DNA from: Thiomargarita sp.
GTDB lineage: Bacteria > Pseudomonadota > Gammaproteobacteria > Beggiatoales > Beggiatoaceae
NCBI GenBank assembly: GCA_020721025.1
Contig: DYNO01000004.1
Location: 17,059 to 37,306, forward strand
Length of the DNA stretch: 20,248 nucleotides
Direction: 5' to 3'
Below the pieces are notes generated by a model. It worked only from the letters and a program-made list of their open reading frames with translations, did not search any database and had not been told where the DNA came from. This document shows, one piece after another, positions 1-6,821 of this stretch (position 1 is its first letter; every line of letters begins with the position of its first letter). Made by a program: the position numbers and the translations under genes.

Positions 1-239
1 CGCAAGGCATCGCCGGTTAAGCCTTCTGAATCGGCTGCCCAGTTGCGCCATTTCAACGGATCAGGAATGGGTGATTTAAAATTATCATCTATCTGCTCTA
101 ATTCTTTATCTTTATCATCCAAAATTTTTAATGAAATCATCCAGCCTAATTGCTCAATGCGCTGTGCATCGCCCGATACGCCCGCGTCCTTACGCATGAT
201 GTTTTGCAACGTTTTGATGATATTGCCGATATTCTTCAT
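1..239 (-). CDS. hsdM: Type I restriction-modification methyltransferase subunit HsdM, N-terminal part (runs off window)
   Basis: The reverse strand from ATG at 239 gives 79 residues beginning MKNIGNIIKTLQNIMRKDAG and continuing with GDAQRIEQLGWMISLKILDD and a PLKWRNWAADSEGLTGDAL stretch. This is the characteristic HsdM N-terminal helical domain, which contacts the specificity subunit and precedes the N6-adenine methyltransferase domain. The catalytic NPPF/SAM motifs would lie beyond the window. HsdM with HsdS methylates adenine in a bipartite target site. The start codon directly abuts the stop codon of the upstream hsdR remnant (TAA at 242-240, ATG at 239-237), so the two were one operon in the order R then M. 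Whether HsdM and an HsdS downstream are intact cannot be seen. Confidence 0.88.
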   Translation of the reverse strand, partial: MKNIGNIIKTLQNIMRKDAGVSGDAQRIEQLGWMISLKILDDKDKELEQIDDNFKSPIPDPLKWRNWAADSEGLTGDAL

Positions 240-2069
240 TTATTCCGCCATCTGGTAAATTTCTGTTTCTAAGTTTTTTAACGCTGTGAGGTAGTTATCC
301 TTACCACCGAACCATTTAAAAATTTCAATCGGCGTTCCCATTTCACGGATAACCTCATCGGCTTTTAATACACCTAATTCTTCAATGTGTTCAATGCCCA
401 CATCCGCGTATTTATCCAGCAAGGCGTATAATACCTTTTGCGCTTGTTCACCGTATCGGCTGAAATAATTGCGCTTTTTCACATTGTTAGCCCGTTCTCT
501 GCGAGTTAATGCGGGTTTATCCCAAGCGATATGACAAATCAGGTCGAAAATATCAAGGTCTTTTTTGGTTTCTTCGCGTAAATCTTCCAATAAAATACCG
601 TGCTGTTCTAATTCCTCTAACAAGGCTTTTTTCTTATCGGCACTGTTCCAGCGTGTCAGGAAATTATCAAGACTGCTAAATTCTTTCAATAAACTTCTGC
701 GCGTGTAATCTTTCAAACTCTCGGTGATAAGATTCCCGCTTGAGTCTAAATGCTGCACCCGCTCATTAAGCAAGGTAACTTTCACACCTGCAACATAAAT
801 TTTCCGCTGCTCTTCGACAATATCGCCACCGTCAATAATTTCAGGCACTGCATAACCCGTTGAAGGTTCAGAAACTCCAAAAACAACCGCTTCGCCAGTT
901 AAAGGGTCAATTATTTTTTCATCGGTTGTGCCATCAATATCAATGTCGTTTAAATCGGTCTCTTCATCGACATTAGCAACTGTTTTAATCATCTCAGGCT
1001 CGCCGTCAAAATCTTTATCGGCAAACTTTTCAGTGACATTGCGAAAATCCATAATGGTAAAAAACAGCTTGCCGTATTCCTCATCAACCCGCGTTCCGCG
1101 TCCAATAATTTGTTTAAACTCAGTCATTGAGCCGATATTGGCATCCAAAACAATCAATTTACAGGTTTTAGCATCAATGCCAGTGGTCATTAGTTTTGAA
1201 GTCGTGGCAATAACGGGATAGCGTTCTTCAGAATTAATAAAATTATCTAACTCGCGCTTGCCTTCATCATCATCACCCGTAATTTTCATCACATATTTAT
1301 CATTTTCCAATACCAGTTCTTGCGCTTCATTAACAATGGCTTGACGCATTCGGGTGGCGTGTTCAATATCCACGCAAAAAATAATTGTCTTATCATAAAC
1401 GCCTGTTTTGCGTAAAAATGCCATCACCAGTTTGGCAACTAACTTTGTCCTTTCATCAATGACCAGATTTCGATCATAGTCTTTAAGGTTATAAAGGCGA
1501 TCATCAACTAATTGCCCTTTTATGTCTGTTTTGCCTTGTTCCGGTCTCCAGCCTTCCAAGTCAATGTTTAAACCCAAACGAATGACTTTGTACGGAGCAA
1601 GAAAGCCGTCTTCAATACCCTGTCTGAGAGAGTAGGTATAAATTGGATTTCCAAAGTAATGGATATTAGATATTTCGTGCGTTTCTTTTGGGGTGGCTGT
1701 TAAGCCAATTTGAGTGGCAGTGGTAAAGTAATCCAAAATTTCACGCCACGCGCTGTCATCTGCTGCACTTCCACGATGGCATTCGTCAACAATGATTAAG
1801 TCAAAAAAAGTGCGGCTAAATTCGCGGTAAGCGTCTTTATTTTCATCATAATTGGTTAAGCCTTGATAAAGAGCGAGGTAAATCTCGTAGGCTTTATCTA
1901 TTTCTTTATGGCGAATGACCGTCATTTTATCTTTGAAGGGCTTAAAATCATTGCGTTTAGCCTGATCAAGCAAAGCATTTCTATCGGCTAAAAATAACAC
2001 TCGCTTTTTTATGCCGTTTTTCCATAAACGATAACATCGTGGATTAGAGCGGAGCAAACAGATTGGCAC
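240..2069 (-). pseudogene. hsdR: 5'-truncated type I restriction endonuclease subunit HsdR (EcoEI-like), lacking nuclease domain and Walker A
   Basis: The 609-residue frame shows superfamily 2 motor motifs in order: a segment like motif Ia (RVLFLADRNALLDQAKR, residues 23-39), DECHRG Walker B (95-100), TATP motif III (124-127), TTGIDA (295-300) and QIIGRGTR motif VI (320-327), followed by the C-terminal helical region. Intact EcoEI-type HsdR proteins carry about 200 further residues at the N terminus, holding the PD-(D/E)xK nuclease and the GTGKT Walker A loop just before the segment RLWKNG. Here recognisable homology begins at YRLWKNG (residues 13-19). The preceding GTG-initiated residues (MPICLLRSNPRC) are not family sequence and come from DNA belonging to the oppositely oriented neighbour. 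Without nuclease and ATP-binding loop the product cannot restrict. No stop codons or frameshifts appear in the remaining frame, which suggests recent truncation or an assembly join. It abuts hsdM downstream. Confidence 0.85.
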
Positions 2070-2073
2070 AGCT

Positions 2074-2703
2074 TTGCAAGCAGTTTATTGGTCACAATAT
2101 GATCACGGCGCGGGGCTGGCGGCGGAGTTGCAAGTGAGCCATTTTCAACAACATAAGCTCGATTCCCGCTATCTGGTGAGTTATGATATGAAACTGACGG
2201 GCATGGGGGCGCATCCATTTCGTGATTCGGCTTGGGTGACTCAACTCTTTGATAATAAAGGACAGGCACTACATACTTTTATCGTTGATAATAATCATTC
2301 AATCAACCCAGTGTTAGAATTGGATTACACGGGCTATCCCACACAAGATATTGATGTTGCACGTAAATTTTACAAGAATATAATGAAGTTAGGTGAAGGT
2401 TATCACGACGAGGGTTATTATGGCTTTTGGAGTAACCATGCTGTGTTTGGTTTATACGAAGCTGACCCAGAGCAAGATCACCTGCCACAGCCACATCGTG
2501 CCAATGGTTACATGAGTTTTTGGGTGCGTTCAGCGCAAGAAACTTATGAATATCTTAAACAAAATGGCAGCACTTTCCCCGTGATCCCCGCGATTAATGA
2601 CCGCAAAGGAATCGATAAACAACCCGGTTATACTCAAGTGGTATCGACAGATAGTGAGGGTAACGTACTGATTTTCACCGAATACAGTGGTCGCCCGCGC
2701 TAA
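2074..2703 (+). CDS. VOC (glyoxalase/bleomycin-resistance-fold) family protein, probably truncated at its 5' end
   Basis: Translation from TTG at 2074 gives 209 residues. The C-terminal half (from about residue 85, LDYTGYPTQDIDVARKFYKN, through YGFWSNHAVFGLYEAD to NVLIFTEYSG) has the beta-alpha-beta-beta-beta pattern of a vicinal-oxygen-chelate domain, including the DxxxARxFYxxxxxLG-type helix. The N-terminal half (WSQYDHGAGLAAELQVSHFQ) may be a partner VOC repeat. There is no convincing start: no ATG occurs before residue 38, no ribosome binding site precedes the TTG, and the open frame continues upstream to a stop at 2032-2034 (reading HRGLERSKQIGTA). That stop lies in DNA that codes for HsdR on the other strand, so the gene probably lost its beginning at the same junction. 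VOC proteins bind metals and act as lyases, dioxygenases or antibiotic-binding proteins; substrate unknown. It may be a non-functional remnant. Confidence 0.6.
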   Translation: MQAVYWSQYDHGAGLAAELQVSHFQQHKLDSRYLVSYDMKLTGMGAHPFRDSAWVTQLFDNKGQALHTFIVDNNHSINPVLELDYTGYPTQDIDVARKFYKNIMKLGEGYHDEGYYGFWSNHAVFGLYEADPEQDHLPQPHRANGYMSFWVRSAQETYEYLKQNGSTFPVIPAINDRKGIDKQPGYTQVVSTDSEGNVLIFTEYSGRPR

Positions 2704-2765
2704 AGTGTCTGATGTAAAACGTTAATCCATTGCATCATTTACAAATTTTTCCATGAGATATTCAA

Positions 2766-3239
2766 ATGCTAAGAGAATTGTCCACTCATCCTGTTGCTGT
2801 TTCAGAATTATTCAAAGGATTCATTATTTTAAATTTGTTTGCTCTCCCATTGACTGCATTCTTGACTTTTTATATCACAATCATGGGTGCGAGCAACCCT
2901 AGCAAGCCCGGTTTTTTTAATACGCTGGGCATTGTCATCATTTTCATCTATGGTACGCAATTGGGCGTGTTATTGTGGCTGATTGGCTTTGGCAAAATTT
3001 TTGATGTCGTACTGCAATTCAGTCCAATAACCATTGCAACGGTGTCGTGGTTCAGCCTCATTCTCGCGGCAATAACTTTTGTAGTTGCGGGAAATATTTT
3101 TGTGGATCATCTATATCAGTTTAAGCAGGGTAATTACAGTATCTCTCTGTTCGCGCTACTGATAACGGTCGGCTATGTCGTCATCGTGTATTTTGCAGCA
3201 CAATATTTCGGACAGATTCTTGGAGGGATACAAAAATAG
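2766..3239 (+). CDS. Small inner-membrane protein, four predicted transmembrane helices, function unknown
   Basis: This 157-residue protein starts at ATG 2766 with only a weak purine stretch (GAGA) upstream. I do not recognise the family. Four strongly hydrophobic segments are visible: about residues 17-40 (FKGFIILNLFALPLTAFLTFYITI), 52-72 (LGIVIIFIYGTQLGVLLWLIG), 84-107 (FSPITIATVSWFSLILAAITFVVA) and 125-147 (SISLFALLITVGYVVIVYFAA). Loops are short and there is no obvious catalytic or metal-binding motif, so a small integral membrane accessory protein is the most that can be said. It sits 62 nt after the VOC gene on the same strand and converges with the DUF364 gene. Coding status rests on the coherent hydrophobicity pattern and ordinary codon use. 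Confidence 0.65.
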   Translation: MLRELSTHPVAVSELFKGFIILNLFALPLTAFLTFYITIMGASNPSKPGFFNTLGIVIIFIYGTQLGVLLWLIGFGKIFDVVLQFSPITIATVSWFSLILAAITFVVAGNIFVDHLYQFKQGNYSISLFALLITVGYVVIVYFAAQYFGQILGGIQK

Positions 3240-3376
3240 GGGGAGTATCACAGGAATAAGTGAAGGTATCATATTGAAAATTAACCAAAGTTTACAGAAT
3301 CAGAACTTCTTCAAATATTTTCTTATCGATATCGAGCAACACGAAGCGCGTCAAATCTAGTCGTAACTACTTGTTT

Positions 3377-4150
3377 TTATTTATCTGGAGTTAAGTGTGC
3401 CACGCGATAAGTCACTCCCTGCTGAAAAATTCGCACACCACCCCCTTCCGCCACCGTTTGTCGCAACAATCCCGGCTCATCGACCGCCACACCGGCGAGA
3501 AAATTTACTCCAAAATCAGCAAGTTCTGTCAACCATGGCACGGATGGGCCCATCAATACCATTTGTGCATCACGAGACAATTCCGCAAGACGTGGAAAAG
3601 TTTTATTACTGAGCGAACTTGCCGTGACAAATACCCAATCCGATTCAGGCAAAATGAACTCGCACGCAGTATCAGGCAAATCGGTATCCTGTGGCTGACG
3701 TTCCAAAATTATCCATTCTACCTGCGTTGTAAGTCGCTCCAAATAGGGATAACGCCCTATCACAGTTACTTTTTTTCCCAACAATTGCGGCAAAAAATAC
3801 TCAAATACTGCTAAATTAGGATAGGCGGTCTTCGGCAACGAAATTGCGTTAGCTAACAACGAGTTATCATGATTCACTACACTATTAATCGCTGCCAAAC
3901 CGACGACCGCTTCGTGCATCTGCCATGAATGGATCCACTGAGCTAACTCATTGATTTTTAGACCGCGCAAGCTACCTGCCCACGGCAATGTACGAGTTTG
4001 AGTATGGGGACTCATCGCCAAACCGATAGCCTGTTCTGTGCGACACAACGTCCATGTCAAACCGATAAGAATTTCTTCAACGGCAACCGTATCTTGCATT
4101 GCCACCGTGTCTAACAACAGGTGATAAATCTTATGTGAATGAGATATCAT
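3377..4150 (-). CDS. DUF4213/DUF364 family protein (putative heavy-metal chelation domain)
   Basis: The protein has an N-terminal DUF4213-like part (about residues 1-85, with the segment VAVEEILIGLTWTLCRTEQAIGLAMSP) and a C-terminal Rossmann-like DUF364 part, recognisable from KVTVIGRYPYLERL, a DWVFVTASSLSNKTFPRLAELS stretch and VLMGPSVPWLTELADFGVNFLAGVAVDEPG. Known family structures combine an enolase-N-terminal-like fold with a Rossmann-like fold, and a metal-chelation role has been proposed on structural grounds; no reaction is established. The gene follows mpl closely: mpl stops at 4167, and an upstream in-frame TTG at 4162 would leave only 4 nt between them. I prefer ATG at 4150 because neither has a Shine-Dalgarno sequence and family similarity starts after it. 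Expression is probably coupled to mpl. Confidence 0.8.
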   Translation of the reverse strand: MISHSHKIYHLLLDTVAMQDTVAVEEILIGLTWTLCRTEQAIGLAMSPHTQTRTLPWAGSLRGLKINELAQWIHSWQMHEAVVGLAAINSVVNHDNSLLANAISLPKTAYPNLAVFEYFLPQLLGKKVTVIGRYPYLERLTTQVEWIILERQPQDTDLPDTACEFILPESDWVFVTASSLSNKTFPRLAELSRDAQMVLMGPSVPWLTELADFGVNFLAGVAVDEPGLLRQTVAEGGGVRIFQQGVTYRVAHLTPDK

Positions 4151-4166
4151 GAGAATAATCAATAAG

Positions 4167-5516
4167 TTATCGTGCCAATGCGTCTAAAACTCGCACATGA
4201 ATTTGCTCAAAACTACCATTGCTCATAATCAAAATGTGATGATTTGGTTGTGCGGTGTGTGCCAAATATTGCACAATGTCCTCGACCTGTTCAAAAATCT
4301 TGACATTTTGCAAATCCTTCACACTTGATTCAACAGACCATTTTAAACTTTGAGGTTGATAAAAAATCACTTCATCCGCTTGTTGCAACGAACTCGCCAA
4401 ACTGTCTTGAAATACTCCCATACGCATACTGTTCGAGCGTGGCTCTAATACTGCGATAATCGGTTGTTTACCAACTTTTTGACGTAACGCTTGGATCGTT
4501 AAAGTAATCGCGGTGGGATGGTGGGCAAAATCGTCGTACACACTGATAGCATTGACCACGCCGCGCAATTCTAAACGACGTTTAACACTTTGAAAAGTTT
4601 GTAGAGCTTCACAAGAGACCGCAACCGGCACACCCGCATGACGCGCACTGATAATCGCCGCCAATCCATTCCATACGTTATGAATGCCATACAGTTGCCA
4701 CTGTACTTCGCCCTGTTTTTCGCCATGCAATTGTACTTCAAAATGGCTGCCTGTTGGTTCTAATAACTTGATTTGCCAATCACTTGCATTATCTCCAAAA
4801 GTTTCACGCGGTGTCCAACAACCTTGTTGCAATACTTCATCAATTGCTGGAGAGCGACTGTGAATAATTAAACCGGTCGAGGGTACAGTGCGCACAAGGT
4901 AATGAAATTGTTTTTGAATCGCAGCTAAATTACTAAATATATCAGCATGATCGAATTCAATATTGTTGATAACCAGCGTATTGGGACGATAATGAATAAA
5001 TTTGGAGCGTTTATCAAAAAAAGCACTGTCATATTCATCTGCTTCTACCACGAAAAACGGGGCTTCTCCCAAGCGCGCCGACACGCCAAAATTTTCAGGA
5101 ATTCCGCCAACGAGAAAACCGGGTTGTAATTTGGCATCGTGCAGAATCCAAGTTAACATGCTTGTTGTGGTAGTTTTGCCGTGTGTTCCCGCAACCGCTA
5201 AAACCCAATGTTGAGCTAGGACATTTTCTGCCAACCATTGTGGACCAGAAATGTAGGGTAAACCCCGATCAAACACGGCTTCGACTGCGGGATTGCCCCG
5301 TGACAGCGCGTTGCCAATGATGACCAGATCAGGCGCGGGGTCTAAATGGTCAGGCAAATAACCACTTAAACAAGAAATTCCTAAATTTTCCAATTGGGTA
5401 CTCATCGGCGGATACACGGCTGCGTCTGAACCGGTGACTTGATGTCCGAGTTGACGTGCGAGAATTGCGATGCCCGCCATGAAAGTACCACAAATACCTA
5501 AAATATGGATGTGCAT
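4167..5516 (-). CDS. mpl: UDP-N-acetylmuramate:L-alanyl-gamma-D-glutamyl-meso-diaminopimelate ligase
   Basis: At 449 residues this is close to E. coli Mpl (457). Mpl is a cytoplasmic Mur-family ligase of murein recycling that joins recovered L-Ala-gamma-D-Glu-mDAP tripeptide to UDP-MurNAc using ATP. Visible motifs are the N-terminal Rossmann start HIHILGICGTFMAGIA (3-18), the ATP loop GTHGKTTTTSML (110-121), EADEYDSAFFDKRSKF (158-173), the Mur-ligase NNIEFDHADIF (184-194), the YGIHNVWNGLAAI hinge region, and YDDFAHHPTAI followed by EPRSNSMRMG in the C-terminal domain. The EYDSAFFDKRSKF and EPRSNSMRMG segments distinguish Mpl from MurC. ATG at 5516 begins exactly at the family start, although no clear ribosome binding site precedes it. 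It shares a transcript with the DUF364 gene downstream and is separated from the adenosine kinase gene upstream by a perfect 14-bp inverted repeat. Confidence 0.95.
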   Translation of the reverse strand: MHIHILGICGTFMAGIAILARQLGHQVTGSDAAVYPPMSTQLENLGISCLSGYLPDHLDPAPDLVIIGNALSRGNPAVEAVFDRGLPYISGPQWLAENVLAQHWVLAVAGTHGKTTTTSMLTWILHDAKLQPGFLVGGIPENFGVSARLGEAPFFVVEADEYDSAFFDKRSKFIHYRPNTLVINNIEFDHADIFSNLAAIQKQFHYLVRTVPSTGLIIHSRSPAIDEVLQQGCWTPRETFGDNASDWQIKLLEPTGSHFEVQLHGEKQGEVQWQLYGIHNVWNGLAAIISARHAGVPVAVSCEALQTFQSVKRRLELRGVVNAISVYDDFAHHPTAITLTIQALRQKVGKQPIIAVLEPRSNSMRMGVFQDSLASSLQQADEVIFYQPQSLKWSVESSVKDLQNVKIFEQVEDIVQYLAHTAQPNHHILIMSNGSFEQIHVRVLDALAR

Positions 5517-5546
5517 GAGTTGATGATGTGCTGGAAATGGTGGTGG

Positions 5547-5596
5547 GATGAACTAAAAATTTTGCGCAATCAGTTGTTCTTTATTTTTAGTTCATC
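5547..5596. repeat. Perfect 14-bp inverted repeat between adenosine kinase and mpl genes
   Basis: The arm GATGAACTAAAAAT (5547-5560) is repeated as its exact reverse complement ATTTTTAGTTCATC (5583-5596), with a 22-nt loop that itself contains the palindrome TTGCGCAA (5562-5569). It fills the 91-bp gap between two minus-strand genes. Read as RNA on the minus strand it would form a long AT-rich hairpin, but no U-tract follows, so it is not a classical intrinsic terminator. It could be a weak terminator, an mRNA stabiliser, or a regulator binding site in the mpl leader. Confidence 0.7.
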
Positions 5597-5607
5597 TTAG
5601 GTAACTT

Positions 5608-6540
5608 TTAGAAAGAATAGCCAAAATTTTCATCAAACCGCTGTTTGAACTCATCTAGGCTGAAAAAGTGGTTCTGCGTGCCATTTTGTTCAATCTTCAT
5701 TGCGCCCATCAATGAGGCAATCCGTCCGGTTGTTTCCCAGTCGATGCCGTTCATCAAGCCGTATAACAAGCCACCTCGAAATGCGTCGCCGCAACCGGTT
5801 GGGTCTTTCACTGCGTGAGGTTTTGCCGCGGGAATTTGATAAGTTTTATCGCCGCTGTAAATCATGGCACCTTCCGCACCCTTGGTAATAATCAATCCTT
5901 TCAATTGGTTAGCCACTTGTTCTACGGTCATGCCGGTGCGTTCGTGCATTAATTGCCATTCGTAATCGTTAAACGTTGCCCAAGTCGCTTTTTCTACAAA
6001 TTGTTTTAAGTCGTCGCCGTTAAACATGGGCATTCCTTGACCGGGGTCGAAAATGAACGGAATTCCAGCTTCCGCGAATTGTTGGGCATGTTGTAGCATT
6101 CCGTCCCGTCCGTCTGGCGAAACAATCCCTAATTGAACACCTTGCGCTTGAGATATGTTATTTTCGTGGGAAAAATTCATCGCACCGGGGTGAAACGCGG
6201 TGATTTGATTATCGTCCATATCGGTGGTAATAAAGGCTTGAGCAGTATAGCTATTTTCGATAATTTTGATGTAATCACGAGAAATCTGGTAACTATCCAT
6301 CCAAGCTGCATAAGGCGCGAAATCGGTGCCCACCGTTGCCATGGGAAGGGCAGTACCACCCAATAATTTCAAATTGTACGCAATATTGCCCGCGCACCCG
6401 CCAAATTCCCGACGTAAATCTGGGACGAGAAAGGAGACGTTGAGGATATGTACTTGATCAGGCAGGATATGATGTTTGAATTTGTCGTGAAAAACCATGA
6501 TGGTGTCGTAAGCCAATGAACCGCAAATTAACGCTGCCAT
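5608..6540 (-). CDS. PfkB-family carbohydrate kinase, adenosine-kinase-like
   Basis: From ATG at 6540 the protein has 310 residues. Ribokinase-fold motifs are present: the N-terminal ALICGSLAYDTIMVF strand-turn, the signature REFGGCAGNIAYNLKLLGG (44-62), and the C-terminal DPTGCGDAFRGG (246-257) with catalytic Asp252 and the anion hole. Residues 26-41 (LPDQVHILNVSFLVPD) and the AFHPGAMN segment closely resemble the mycobacterial-type adenosine kinase (LPEHLHKVSLSFLVDD and SFYPGAMS), so ATP-dependent phosphorylation of adenosine to AMP is the likely reaction; another nucleoside or sugar is possible. A longer frame reaches 6666, but ATG at 6540 is preceded by the good ribosome site AAGGA and matches the family start. 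It is flanked by a repeat-bearing gap upstream and an inverted repeat downstream, so it is probably monocistronic. Confidence 0.85.
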   Translation of the reverse strand: MAALICGSLAYDTIMVFHDKFKHHILPDQVHILNVSFLVPDLRREFGGCAGNIAYNLKLLGGTALPMATVGTDFAPYAAWMDSYQISRDYIKIIENSYTAQAFITTDMDDNQITAFHPGAMNFSHENNISQAQGVQLGIVSPDGRDGMLQHAQQFAEAGIPFIFDPGQGMPMFNGDDLKQFVEKATWATFNDYEWQLMHERTGMTVEQVANQLKGLIITKGAEGAMIYSGDKTYQIPAAKPHAVKDPTGCGDAFRGGLLYGLMNGIDWETTGRIASLMGAMKIEQNGTQNHFFSLDEFKQRFDENFGYSF

Positions 6541-6821
6541 ATTATTCCTTGTGTCTAAGAGTTTTTTGGATGAATATGGTAAAGTATGATGTTTTGCATA
6601 CAATCTGTCAACTGCAAGCAGATGAATAAGTCGCGCTGAGAGTTGCTGTTTGATGAGCCATCTCAAAAATTTGATTTCAATTGATTGATTTTACAAACGA
6701 TGATAAAAAATTGTCCGAACGGTTGGCTTCAGCGATAACTTTGTTATTTTTCTTAATCCATTTAAATTTAAAGCTATCCAACCGTATCGTTATAAAAGTG
6801 GTAAGTAAAAATATTGGCTTG
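6541..6821. other. Non-coding gap between ptsI and adenosine kinase gene, with a short dispersed repeat
   Basis: This 281-bp stretch should hold the promoter of the adenosine kinase gene and the 3' end of the ptsI transcript. At 6684-6726 lies a sequence related to 16482-16524: both have ATTGATTTTA, then about 18-19 nt, then TGTCCGAAC followed by GTTG within 2 nt. Nearby arms ACGGTTGG (6719-6726) and CCAACCGT (6778-6785) are inverted. Open frames here have no recognisable product. No tRNA or transposase remnant is visible. Confidence 0.5.
6684..6726 (+). repeat. Second copy (partial) of the TGTCCGAAC dispersed repeat
   Basis: ATTGATTTTA (6684-6693) and TGTCCGAAC (6712-6720) occur in the same order and orientation as at 16482-16491 and 16511-16519. 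The spacers are 18 and 19 nt and both end in a run of A before the core. It lies in the ptsI-adenosine kinase gap. The opposite terminal repeat AGTTCGGACA is not seen here, so the copy is partial or diverged. Confidence 0.4.

Noticed and set aside
240..2069. Treating hsdR as an intact restriction gene
   Set aside because: The Walker A motif and nuclease domain expected before RLWKNG are absent, and the first 12 residues are not HsdR-like.
2009..2269. 86-codon minus-strand frame across the hsdR/VOC junction
   Set aside because: It reads the complement of the VOC gene and shows no family features; it only reflects the junction.
3175..3360. 61-codon frame overlapping the end of the membrane-protein gene
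   Set aside because: Largely out of frame with a supported gene, no start signal and no recognisable product.
6541..6666. N-terminal extension of the adenosine kinase-like protein
   Set aside because: The first 42 residues of the long frame are unlike the family, while ATG at 6540 has a good AAGGA site and the family start MAALICGS.
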